Shown: piece after piece, positions 23,321-31,051 of the stretch
Position numbering within the stretch: position 1 is the stretch's first letter
Layout: every line of letters starts with the position of its first letter
From: Pseudomonas saxonica
GTDB taxonomy: Bacteria; Pseudomonadota; Gammaproteobacteria; Pseudomonadales; Pseudomonadaceae
Assembly: GCF_007858365.1 (NCBI RefSeq)
Contig: NZ_VFIO01000013.1
Location: 1-64,000, forward strand
DNA length: 64,000 bases
Direction: 5' to 3'
Notes under the pieces: generated by a model
What the model saw: only the letters and a program-made list of their open reading frames with translations
Databases searched by the model: none
What the model was told of the DNA's origin: nothing
Made by a program: the position numbers and the translations under genes

Positions 23321-24868
23321 ATGGAATGGATTGCAGACCCCACGGCCTGGCTAGGCTTGTTGACGTTGATCGTTTTGGAATTGGTTCTCGGTATCGACAA
23401 CCTGGTGTTTATTGCCATTCTGGCGGACAAACTGCCACCTGAGCAGCGCGACCGTGCGCGTGTCATCGGATTGACTCTGGCACTGCTGATGCGACTGGGC
23501 CTTCTGGCCAGTATCTCGTGGATGGTGACACTCACCGAGCCTCTGTTTGAAGTGTTTGAGAAGTCGTTCTCGGGACGCGACCTGATCATGCTGTTTGGTG
23601 GTCTGTTCCTGTTGTTCAAAGCCACGATGGAACTGCATGAACGACTCGAAGGTCATGTCGCTGAAAAAGTCTCGAACCCCGTGTATGCGATGTTCTGGCC
23701 AATTGTGGCGCAGATCGTGGTGCTCGATGCCGTGTTCTCGCTGGACGCCGTGATTACGGCCGTGGGTATGGTTGAGCACTTGGCGGTCATGATGATCGCT
23801 GTGGTGATTTCCATTGGCCTGATGATCATTGCCAGCAAGCCGCTGACCAAATTCGTCAACAGCCATCCCACTGTGATCATGCTCTGCCTGGGCTTCTTGA
23901 TGATGATCGGCTTCAGCCTGACGGCTGAAGGCTTGGGCTTCCATATCCCGAAAGGCTATTTGTACGCTGCGATTGGCTTCTCGATTCTTATCGAATTGTT
24001 TAACCAGATTGCCCGTTCACGACGCAAAAAAAGCCTGCAAGGGCTGCGCCCCATGCGTGAGCGTACGGCTCATGCGGTGCTGCGCATGATGGGCGGTCGC
24101 ACAATGGATGTGGACGAAGTGGGAGAAGAAATCGCCGACATGCTCGAAGGCGGGGAGAGCGAGGAGGTGTTCCATCGTCGCGAGCGCGTCATGATCAGTG
24201 GTGTTCTGCAACTGGCGGAACGCCCCATACGCTCGATCATGACGCCGCGTTCGGACATTGATCATATAGATTTGTCTGACTCGCCTGAGACGATTCGCAC
24301 TACATTAATGCACTCGTCGTACTCAAGATTACCGTTGATCAGGGCAGGGCGCATCGATGAACCTTTGGGCTTTGTTCACAAGAAGGAACTGTTAAAGGAG
24401 CTGCTGGCAGGTCACGAACCCGACCTCGAAGCGATGGCACGTACGGCTATCAATTTGCTCGACAGCTTCTCGATCCTTAATGCATTGGAACAAATGCGCA
24501 AAGAGTCGACCCACATTGCGTTTGTGGTCAACGAATTCGGCGATTTCACCGGCCTTGTCAGCATGACTGACATACTTGAGTCGATTGCTGGCGAACTGCC
24601 AGATGCCAGCGAAATTGAAGGCCCGAACATCGTGCCGCAGGAGGGTGGATTTCTGGTCAGTGGTGCCTTGAACCTGAGCCAGATCGGCCTACACACCGGT
24701 TTCCCGGCCAAGGCCACGGATGACTACCAGACACTGGGCGGGATGGTCATGAGCTTGCTGGACCGTCTGCCCATGATTGGGGATACGTTGTCGTGGGAAG
24801 GCTGGACATTGAAGGTCGTAGAAGTGGAAGAGCGCCGAGTGACGCGCGTGTTGTTGACTCAAACGTAA
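23321..24868 (+). CDS. TerC-CBS-CorC/HlyC membrane protein (YoaE/YegH-like)
   Basis: A 515-residue inner-membrane protein. Residues ~1-245 are a TerC domain with about seven membrane helices, including LELVLGIDNLVFIAILADKLP and DAVFSLDAVITAVGMVEH, whose acidic residues are the proposed metal-binding sites. A tandem CBS pair (~285-410; IMTPRSDIDHIDLSDSPE) and a C-terminal CorC/HlyC domain (~425-510) follow. Related proteins are linked to manganese or other metal-ion export and membrane-protein metalation; the role here is inferred. It ends at a strong bidirectional terminator. I saw no yybP-ykoY (Mn) riboswitch upstream. Confidence 0.9.
   Translation: MEWIADPTAWLGLLTLIVLELVLGIDNLVFIAILADKLPPEQRDRARVIGLTLALLMRLGLLASISWMVTLTEPLFEVFEKSFSGRDLIMLFGGLFLLFKATMELHERLEGHVAEKVSNPVYAMFWPIVAQIVVLDAVFSLDAVITAVGMVEHLAVMMIAVVISIGLMIIASKPLTKFVNSHPTVIMLCLGFLMMIGFSLTAEGLGFHIPKGYLYAAIGFSILIELFNQIARSRRKKSLQGLRPMRERTAHAVLRMMGGRTMDVDEVGEEIADMLEGGESEEVFHRRERVMISGVLQLAERPIRSIMTPRSDIDHIDLSDSPETIRTTLMHSSYSRLPLIRAGRIDEPLGFVHKKELLKELLAGHEPDLEAMARTAINLLDSFSILNALEQMRKESTHIAFVVNEFGDFTGLVSMTDILESIAGELPDASEIEGPNIVPQEGGFLVSGALNLSQIGLHTGFPAKATDDYQTLGGMVMSLLDRLPMIGDTLSWEGWTLKVVEVEERRVTRVLLTQT
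24342..24349 (+). promoter_or_regulatory. KOPS-like octamer (GGGNAGGG) pointing to dif
   Basis: GGGCAGGG on the plus strand, left of dif, inside the TerC gene. FtsK-orienting polar sequences point towards dif, which fits. It is the only such octamer I found left of dif. Confidence 0.5.
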
Positions 24869-24884
24869 CAACCACCCAAAAAAA

Positions 24885-24914
24885 GACCCGCTCAATCAGC
24901 GGGTCTTTTTTTTT
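24885..24914. terminator. Bidirectional intrinsic terminator
   Basis: GACCCGCT-CAATC-AGCGGGTC stem-loop followed by nine T on the plus strand and preceded by an A-rich run, so it can end both the rightward TerC gene (stop at 24868) and the leftward PQQ dehydrogenase gene (stop at 24924). Confidence 0.92.
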
Positions 24915-24923
24915 GCGTTAAAT

Positions 24924-27344
24924 TTACTCTTTATCAGGCAGTGCGTAAGCGATCACGTAATCACCGCGATCAGCGGACTGGCGAGCGCCACCCGCGGTGA
25001 TGACAATGTATTGCTTGCCTGTTTTAGGCGACACAAACGTCATCGGGCCACCTTGGCTACCAACGGGCAGGCGTGCTTTCCATGCCTCTTGACCATTGGC
25101 CGAGTTAAACGCACGCAAGTAATAATCCTGCGTGCCGGCGATAAAGATCAAACCGCCTTGAGTCGACAGCGTGCCGCCCAGAGTTGGCATACCGATCGGC
25201 AGTTGCAGGCCCATTTTGATCCCCAGAGGGCCGGTGTCCTGTACGGTGCCAACCGGTACTTGCCACGCAACTTTCTGGGTTTTCATGTCGATAGCCGTCA
25301 GCGTGCCGAAGGGCGGTGCCTGGCAAGGAATGCCGGCGATCGACAGAAAGCGGTTCTTGTTCACAGCATAAGGTGTGCCTTTGAGCGGTACAGCGCCCAT
25401 GCCCGTGTTCAAGGCCTCACCACCGGAGTTGGCGATGGCATTTTTTTGCTGAGGCACCATCTGTACCCACAGGCCCAGACGCATATCGTTGACGAAGATA
25501 AAGCCGTGCACCGGATCGGTCGACAGACTGCCCCAGTTCATACCGCCCAGCGACCCCGGGAAACTCAAGGACACATCGGTACCCGGTGCGGTGTACAAAC
25601 CGTCGTAACGCATTTTCTTGAACGAGATTCGGCACAGCATCTGATCGAACGGAGTAGCGCCCCACATATCCGATTCAGTCAGGGTTTGAGCGCCAATCTG
25701 CGGCATACCGACCGATTTCGGCTGAGTCGGCGAGTAAGGTTCGTTCGGGATGTTGGACGCTTTGACCGGAACTTCTTCAACTTGTGTCAACGGCTGGCCA
25801 GTGTGGCGATCCAGAACATAAATCTGACCGGCCTTGGTACCAATGACGAGCGCCGGCACCTTGCTGCCGTCAGGCTTGGCGAAGTCGATCAGGCTCGGCT
25901 GCATAGGCAGGTCAAAGTCCCACAAATCATTGTGGACAGTCTGATACACCCACTTTTCATCACCCGTAGTGGCGTTGAGTGCCAACACCGAAGCGCCGTA
26001 CTTGTGGTTCAGATCAGTACGTTCCACCCCGTAAATATCGGTAGACGAGCTGCCCATAGGCAGGAAAATCGTGTTCATCAGCGGGTCATAAGACATCGGC
26101 GCCCAGCTGTTGGGCGTGCTGCGAACGTAAGTCTGACCCTCAGCAGGAGCTTGTTTGTCTTGCGGATTACCCGGATCAAATGCCCAGCGCATCGCGCCAG
26201 TGATTACGTCAAACCCGCGAATAACGCCGCCCGGCATATCGGTCTGAACGTTATCGGCCACACGGCCGCCAACCACCACTGTGGTACCCGCCATCAGCGG
26301 TGCAGACGACAGCTGGTAGAAAGAATCCGGCACATTGCCCAAGCCAGCCTTTAGATCCACCTGACCATGGTTGCCGAAATCTTCACAGAACTTGCCGGTG
26401 TCAGCATCGACTGCGATCAGACGTGCATCGATGGTGTTGGTCAAAAGACGACGCTGACAAGCTGCACCTGGCTCAACCGAGACCGCTACGGCCGGCGTGC
26501 TGCCATCGGTTGGCTGAGCAATCGGCGCGCTTGCATCAAAATAAGCCAGCCCACGGCAACGCTGCCATACCGCTGACTTGGCATTGACGTTGTTCTTCCA
26601 CAGCTCTTTACCGGTATCGGCATCCAGTGCGATCAGGTTGTTGTGCGGGGTGCAGATAAACACCTTGTCGCCCACTTGCAGTGGCGTCATCTGATCTTCA
26701 GCGCCATTGCCATCACTGATTGCGACGTCGCCGGTGTGGTAAGTCCAGGCTGGAACCAGTTTGGAAACGTTGTCACGGTTGATCTGATCCAGTGCAGCGA
26801 AGCGGCTGCCGCCTTCATCATTACCGTAATGCTCCCAGTTCTTCTGGGCCTTAGCCGGGTCAACCTTGGTAAGACCCGGGCCATCACCGGTCGGCGACAC
26901 CGAAGCGTGAGGCTGAAACATGCCCCAGAAACCCGCAGCAATGGCCACGGCCAGCACCGCACTTAGAGCGTAACCACCGTTACCGGTTTGACCGTTGGCT
27001 TTGCGTAATGTCGGGTAGACCAGAGCGACGACAAGGCTAAGCACAGCTAATGCGAACAGCCGCGAAACCAGCGGCCAGAAGACCAGGCCTGCATCCAGCA
27101 GGGCCCAGACAATGGAGGCGATCATGACCGCTGCAAATAGCCATGCACCCAGCAGACGCTGCTTGAACAGCAGAACGGATGAAACAATCATCCCAATGCC
27201 GGCTAACAGAAAATAGAGGCTACCGCCCAGCGTGGCGAGATAACCGCCACCGGCTACAAAGAGTAATCCGAAGACCAGCACACCGAAGGCGGCGACCCAA
27301 ACGGGCCAGCGGCTGACAGAGGCCGAAGGTTGTGACTTATTCAT
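24924..27344 (-). CDS. Membrane-bound PQQ-dependent dehydrogenase, glucose/quinate/shikimate family (QuiA-like paralogue)
   Basis: An 806-residue quinoprotein. Residues ~1-140 hold five membrane helices that donate electrons to ubiquinone; the rest is a periplasmic eight-bladed beta-propeller with PQQ. Visible: WEHYGNDEGGSRFAALDQIN, CTPHNNLIALDADTGKELW, NDLWDFDLPMQPS (catalytic Asp region), MWGATPFDQMLCR, GMPTLGGTLSTQGGL and the Trp-docking repeats. It is clearly a paralogue of the Gcd at 31052, but that gene is much closer to E. coli Gcd. By elimination and family membership this one may oxidise quinate/shikimate or another polyol. It probably depends on PQQ made elsewhere, since no pqq genes are in the window. 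Confidence 0.85.
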   Translation of the reverse strand: MNKSQPSASVSRWPVWVAAFGVLVFGLLFVAGGGYLATLGGSLYFLLAGIGMIVSSVLLFKQRLLGAWLFAAVMIASIVWALLDAGLVFWPLVSRLFALAVLSLVVALVYPTLRKANGQTGNGGYALSAVLAVAIAAGFWGMFQPHASVSPTGDGPGLTKVDPAKAQKNWEHYGNDEGGSRFAALDQINRDNVSKLVPAWTYHTGDVAISDGNGAEDQMTPLQVGDKVFICTPHNNLIALDADTGKELWKNNVNAKSAVWQRCRGLAYFDASAPIAQPTDGSTPAVAVSVEPGAACQRRLLTNTIDARLIAVDADTGKFCEDFGNHGQVDLKAGLGNVPDSFYQLSSAPLMAGTTVVVGGRVADNVQTDMPGGVIRGFDVITGAMRWAFDPGNPQDKQAPAEGQTYVRSTPNSWAPMSYDPLMNTIFLPMGSSSTDIYGVERTDLNHKYGASVLALNATTGDEKWVYQTVHNDLWDFDLPMQPSLIDFAKPDGSKVPALVIGTKAGQIYVLDRHTGQPLTQVEEVPVKASNIPNEPYSPTQPKSVGMPQIGAQTLTESDMWGATPFDQMLCRISFKKMRYDGLYTAPGTDVSLSFPGSLGGMNWGSLSTDPVHGFIFVNDMRLGLWVQMVPQQKNAIANSGGEALNTGMGAVPLKGTPYAVNKNRFLSIAGIPCQAPPFGTLTAIDMKTQKVAWQVPVGTVQDTGPLGIKMGLQLPIGMPTLGGTLSTQGGLIFIAGTQDYYLRAFNSANGQEAWKARLPVGSQGGPMTFVSPKTGKQYIVITAGGARQSADRGDYVIAYALPDKE

Positions 27345-27807
27345 GTGGCGGGACCCTACTGAAGCAAAAAAACGGTGAGGGAGGAGGGCGAGAGCCCTTC
27401 AGCTATAGCGAACTGCGGCATCTGGAGGTCATAGGCAACGCCTGAAGCCAAAGGCTCAAAGCGAAGACCGGCAGGCACATTTAGCTATGTACTAAACAGT
27501 TAGTTTTGCGACTCTATCAAAAACCCAGCCCTGCGACAAATTGTCAGTGTTCAACAGGTAAAAATAGGGTGACTGGTACACGTGGGTGCGGAGATGCCCG
27601 AGGCTCGCCACTATGCATCGGATAACCTGAATTGCGGGCCTCAAATATAACTAAACTAAACAGACATTTAGTATAGTTATAGCCGAATAGAATATCAAAA
27701 GGGCAACATACTGCAAAATCGCCAAGGATTGAAGCCTTTACTCCTCGCTCCTGCGTATTCTCACTTACAGGTAGACTGCTTATTTTTGAGATTAGGAGCA
27801 AGGAAAC
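27345..27807. other. AT-rich intergenic region between PQQ dehydrogenase and HEPN-like gene
   Basis: No gene is supported; an 85-codon antisense frame here has no family features. It should hold the divergent promoters. A near-perfect inverted repeat lies at 27647-27680. GGAGCAAGG just before 27808 is the ribosome-binding site for the rightward gene. The region is visibly richer in A/T than its surroundings, beginning a patch of accessory genes. Confidence 0.55.
27647..27680. promoter_or_regulatory. Inverted repeat, candidate operator upstream of the HEPN-like gene
   Basis: ATAACTAAACT and AGTATAGTTAT are inverted with one mismatch around a 12-base AT-rich spacer. It lies about 130 bases upstream of the HEPN-like gene. 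It could be a repressor operator or part of a promoter; no cognate regulator is identified. Confidence 0.35.
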
Positions 27808-28296
27808 ATGGACTTTGAGCCTTTGCCAAGCACTTGGGTTATCGAGGAAGCACGGGCTTTTTTGAGGGCTGCGCAGATCTTAGAGAAAACAGCCTCTGAT
27901 GGTGATACAGCTCTGTATTGGCCAGCAGTTATGAACTCAGCGCTCGCTTCGGAGCTGCTTCTTAAATCATTCCTTGTAGAGGCTGATCCTAGTTTCCCAA
28001 GAAGCGAATATGATCCTGAGGGGCATCTACGTTTGATCGCTGGCTTGCCCGGAAATAGGCACGGTTTGATCGATCTATACAACGCGATTCCCATGGAGCT
28101 GGCCAACCATCTTCGTGAAACCTCTGAGCGATTGGCTCCAGGCTTTCAACTGGAAAAATGGATCACGGCGTCTTCGAAGTTATTCGTTGGCACTCGATAT
28201 CCATATGAAGGTAATTCCGTTCAAGCTATCGACCTCGATGTGTTGAAGCTCGCGCCACACTTGGACAAGGTGCTGGATGAAATGACGCGTCGGTAA
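27808..28296 (+). CDS. Helical protein, possible HEPN domain
   Basis: A 162-residue, mostly helical soluble protein. Its layout (FLRAAQILEKT, then YWPAVMNSALASELLLKSFLVE, a GHLRLIAGLPGNRHGLIDLYN segment, and a C-terminal FVGTRYPYEG) resembles HEPN-family proteins, which are often RNases or partners in toxin and defence systems. The canonical R-x4-6-H motif is not clearly in place, so ribonuclease activity should not be assumed. A GGAGCAAGG site precedes the ATG. It is convergent with an AbrB-like gene, ending 2 bases from it, and lies 295 bases from the dif site. Codon and base use are more A/T-rich than in the flanking metabolic genes, suggesting acquisition. Confidence 0.6.
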   Translation: MDFEPLPSTWVIEEARAFLRAAQILEKTASDGDTALYWPAVMNSALASELLLKSFLVEADPSFPRSEYDPEGHLRLIAGLPGNRHGLIDLYNAIPMELANHLRETSERLAPGFQLEKWITASSKLFVGTRYPYEGNSVQAIDLDVLKLAPHLDKVLDEMTRR

Positions 28297-28298
28297 AT

Positions 28299-28502
28299 TT
28301 AATCGTGAGTGACTTGAGACGTTTTCGTCAGCGTTAACGAACCGTCAGGCTGTTTCTCAACAGTCAGCGTGTCACCAATGACAAGGCCGACTTCGCTGAG
28401 CAGATCATCGGGCAACGGTACGATCATGTCGCCAGTGCCATCGGCAGCGTCTTGGCAGGCCACAGTCCAGCATTGGTTTTCAGTACCTGGTGCAGGGTTC
28501 AT
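28299..28502 (-). CDS. AbrB/MazE-like small DNA-binding or antitoxin-type protein
   Basis: A 67-residue protein with the swapped-hairpin signature GDMIVPLPDDLLSEVGLVIGDTLTVEKQPDGSLTL-type layout (short beta-strand, PLPDDLL, then IGDTLTVE). Such domains are found in MazE/AbrB antitoxins and regulators. The ATG at 28502 is 88 bases from the dif site. Its end faces the end of the HEPN-like gene, so the two are convergent and not a normal antitoxin-toxin operon. No toxin is found downstream on its own strand. Confidence 0.65.
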   Translation of the reverse strand: MNPAPGTENQCWTVACQDAADGTGDMIVPLPDDLLSEVGLVIGDTLTVEKQPDGSLTLTKTSQVTHD

Positions 28503-28590
28503 GATCTTGATCCCAAGATGGTCAGAGGTCGATAATGCCTGTCTGCCTGTTGAAAAGCAGCCTCCACTGACCCTGACGCCCCAATACGAA

Positions 28591-28618
28591 GGTTCGCATA
28601 ATGTATATTATGTTAAAT
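28591..28618 (+). other. dif: Chromosomal dif site (XerC/XerD dimer-resolution site)
   Basis: A 28-base match to the gamma-proteobacterial dif consensus. The XerC arm is GGTTCGCATAA, the central hexamer is TGTATA and the XerD arm is TTATGTTAAAT. It differs from the E. coli dif, as I recall it, at a single base in the XerC arm (position 4, T for G). XerCD resolve chromosome dimers here under FtsK control, so this marks the replication terminus. Eight KOPS-like octamers found by eye all point towards it. Confidence 0.93.
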
Positions 28619-28930
28619 AATGGATTATCCGTAAGCGTTGCTTTTTCACCCACTGGCGAACCTTAACCCTACACGGTTTCAAATGCTTGCTCCTTGCTTG
28701 GCATTTTCTGATCGCTAACTACTATCAGATAACACCTTGTCTCAGACTGCGACCACCTCATGCGCCCCCGACTCTTGGCGGCTTTGACGAAATCAAGTTG
28801 GGTCTTACAGGTTTTTCTCGTCCCTCTGGAACCAAGCAACCTTTGATAGCGTGGACAACTCTCAACAGACTGAGCGCAACTTCTCCACCTAAAACATTGA
28901 CATGACCTACCGCTAATCAGGAGGTGCGGG
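28619..28930. other. Intergenic region right of dif
   Basis: No gene is supported between dif and the GNAT start at 28931. A 72-codon frame at 28687-28905 has no recognisable family or ribosome-binding site. The last bases contain AGGAGGT, the site for the GNAT gene. No second dif-like core or integrated element was seen. Confidence 0.5.
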
Positions 28931-29437
28931 GTGAACGATCTAGCCATTAGGAACGCGTCGATCACAGATGCAGTTCTGCTGTGCAACGCTGAACGCGAAA
29001 CCGCTCGGACGCCTGGGCTGCTGATATCCCGTCCGAGTGAATTCAGCAGCAAATCCTTTGAGGAAAAAATCGACGTATTAACTCGTGAGGGTTTGTACGT
29101 GGTCGCAGAGCGAAGCGGCTTGGTGGTTGGTCATGCGCTACTGGAGCCTAATAGGCTTGAGTCACTCGCCCACGTATATAGCCTGACTATCGTTGTGCAC
29201 CCCAACAATCTCGGGCAAGGTGTGGGCCAAGCACTGATGACGGTGCTTCTGGAATGGGCCAGAGCCCGGCCCGGCCTGCTTAAGATCGAGCTACGTGTGC
29301 GTGAAACTAATTCGCATGCTCGGCGCCTTTACGAAAAATTTGGATTTGTTGAGGAAGGACGGTTAGAAAAACGAATTCTCCTGCCAGACGGCACTTTTAT
29401 TGCCGATATCACTATGGCTTGGTTTGCCCCTGATTGA
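28931..29437 (+). CDS. GNAT family N-acetyltransferase
   Basis: A 168-residue acetyltransferase of the RimI/YhhY/phosphinothricin-acetyltransferase type. The acetyl-CoA motif is VVHPNNLGQGVGQALMTVLLEWA and motif B is TNSHARRLYEKFGFVEEGR, followed by a KRILLPDG loop. It starts with GTG at 28931, supported by AGGAGGT six bases upstream. It is isolated, 0.3 kb right of dif. Substrate unknown (amino acid, antibiotic or protein N-terminus). Confidence 0.87.
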   Translation: MNDLAIRNASITDAVLLCNAERETARTPGLLISRPSEFSSKSFEEKIDVLTREGLYVVAERSGLVVGHALLEPNRLESLAHVYSLTIVVHPNNLGQGVGQALMTVLLEWARARPGLLKIELRVRETNSHARRLYEKFGFVEEGRLEKRILLPDGTFIADITMAWFAPD

Positions 29438-29539
29438 AGTTTTCTAAGTAATGTGTGTTAACCGGACGCTTACCGCTGAAACGCGTTGGGCGTTGTAGGC
29501 ACTTCCTCGCGTTAAAATAGGCTCCGCCAGGTTTAGCTA

Positions 29540-29547
29540 CCCTGCCC
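29540..29547 (-). promoter_or_regulatory. KOPS-like octamer pointing to dif
   Basis: CCCTGCCC on the plus strand (GGGCAGGG on the minus strand), intergenic, 0.9 kb right of dif. Further octamers in the same orientation lie at 38306-38313, 38498-38505, 41965-41972, 50772-50779, 55173-55180 and 58613-58620. None in the opposite orientation was found right of dif by eye. Confidence 0.5.
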
Positions 29548-29690
29548 CTGATTGAGAAATCTGCCGGCTGCCTTTATGGGTTCATTAATACCAGTGCAAG
29601 AATACGCTTCACCCTCCTCCTCTTTTTCCTTATTCCCAATTTCCGCCTATGAGAGTTCGTGGAAAAAGCCCAAATGGCCTTGGCGCACAT

Positions 29691-30806
29691 TCATTCGTGT
29701 TCGCGGGTGATATCCACTAACGGAATAGGCTCAATCGCCCAAGCGCGAACATTACGGCGTTCGGGGCACGGTACTGCGCAAGCCTTTCGTCCCGTGAACG
29801 TTCGCGCAAGACGTTCTTCATCGATACGCCAGCCGCGCTGTTCAAGTATTTGTACATTTTTGCGAAAGGCAATCTGCAGTGCATCAGACTTCAGCGAAAC
29901 CTCTTGCTGAAATGAGTCCGGTACACGCTCGGGACGCACTTTTTTTAGCACGTCATGATCTTGTTCAAAAATACGGAGGTTGCTGCCAATGAACTTGCGA
30001 TCAAGCAGGCTCGAACGCAGAAACGTTCTGCCCATCATCCACCAGGTTCGTGTGCGGTTTGCGTCAATCGGGACATGCGCGGAGACGATGTAGATCCGCC
30101 AGCCGTTCGGTAACTGGAGTTCCAGCGTTGTACACGGGCCGGACAAATGAAAACCCGGAACAGTGACCACGCTGACAAACTCACTTGATGACTTGCGCCT
30201 CAGCAGACCTTTGCGTACCGGCCTGCGCATGAGCATTTGCGCACGGCCACTCCACCTATCGCTTTCGACATCGAATGAGTCAATCTCGGGATGATCCGGA
30301 TCACCGAAGGTTGAGCCATGTACAAAAGATGCGTGCGCGAAATCGAGGCCATTTTCGATAATTCGATCCCAACTGGCCTCCCAGTCAAAATGCCCGGCAA
30401 CTGTTCGGATGGCAGGATCGTCGACCCAGTCGAGCGTGGGTAAAGGCGGACGTTGCGCTTCGGGGAGGTCACCCAAAAAAGCCCAGACCCAACCGTATCG
30501 TTCCAACGTCGGGTACGCATCGACCCGGGCTTTCGCCGGAATTCGCATGTCTGGCTGCGCGGGAATGAGCGTACAGATGCCGTCAGGCCCAAACCGCCAG
30601 CCGTGATAGGGGCACTGCACGCTGTTGCCTACCTTAATGCCAGCCGATAACGAACCGCCTCGATGCACGCAAACATCCGATAGCAAGTGAGCAACACCCG
30701 CGTCATCGCGGAACGCTACGAAAGGTTGCCCAAGTAATCGGACTGGCTTCAGTCCGTCAGTCAGCTGTGACGATGGGAGAACGACATACCAGAGGTTAGT
30801 AAGCAT
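29691..30806 (-). CDS. Rieske non-heme iron oxygenase, alpha-subunit type
   Basis: A 371-residue oxygenase component of a ring-hydroxylating or O-demethylating system of the VanA/TsaM type. The Rieske [2Fe-2S] ligands are C46-x-H48 and C65-x2-H68 (CVH, CPYH). The mononuclear iron site is in ENGLDFAHASFVHG (D155, H158, H163). No reductase or ferredoxin gene is adjacent, so its electron-transfer partner must be encoded elsewhere. The aromatic substrate is not identifiable. It sits between the dif-side accessory genes and the gcd terminator, with a TATAGTTACAGCTGAAT element just upstream. Confidence 0.87.
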   Translation of the reverse strand: MLTNLWYVVLPSSQLTDGLKPVRLLGQPFVAFRDDAGVAHLLSDVCVHRGGSLSAGIKVGNSVQCPYHGWRFGPDGICTLIPAQPDMRIPAKARVDAYPTLERYGWVWAFLGDLPEAQRPPLPTLDWVDDPAIRTVAGHFDWEASWDRIIENGLDFAHASFVHGSTFGDPDHPEIDSFDVESDRWSGRAQMLMRRPVRKGLLRRKSSSEFVSVVTVPGFHLSGPCTTLELQLPNGWRIYIVSAHVPIDANRTRTWWMMGRTFLRSSLLDRKFIGSNLRIFEQDHDVLKKVRPERVPDSFQQEVSLKSDALQIAFRKNVQILEQRGWRIDEERLARTFTGRKACAVPCPERRNVRAWAIEPIPLVDITREHE

Positions 30807-30964
30807 GGGGTGTGCGCCCTGTCAGGTTGTAGGCATGACTATAGTTACAGCTGAATGATGGGCCAACCCCTGCTCAGGCTGAGAAAAAACTTAACATCGC
30901 CTTTTGCGCCCATTCAGAAACACCCTGGGACTTCACACCAGCTACTGAAGATTATCGTGAGGCC

Positions 30965-31014
30965 AATAAAAAAGACCCCAAAGCGGCCAGTTGTGGTTCA
31001 CACAACTGGCCGCT
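30965..31014 (-). terminator. Intrinsic terminator of gcd
   Basis: On the minus strand a perfect 14-bp stem (AGCGGCCAGTTGTG and its complement, 5-base loop) is extended by a GACC/GGTC pair and then TTTTTT. It starts 38 bases downstream of the gcd stop at 31052. Confidence 0.9.
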
Positions 31015-31051
31015 CAGAGGTCTCTAGTTTTTAGCAGAGATTGGGGCTACA

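Noticed and set aside
25011..26354. 447-codon plus-strand frame inside the PQQ dehydrogenase gene
   Set aside because: Antisense shadow of a clear, conserved gene; composition rich in His, Arg and Gln without any domain.
27544..27801. 85-codon minus-strand frame between the PQQ dehydrogenase and the HEPN-like gene
   Set aside because: No ribosome-binding site, no family features, and it overlaps the probable promoter and inverted repeat.
28687..28905. 72-codon frame right of dif
   Set aside because: No start signal and no recognisable protein; the region is non-coding between dif and the GNAT gene.
21087..31000. Xer-exploiting mobile element (IMEX) integrated at dif
   Set aside because: Only one dif core was seen, no second dif-like repeat bounds the accessory genes, and the recombinase is not adjacent to the site.
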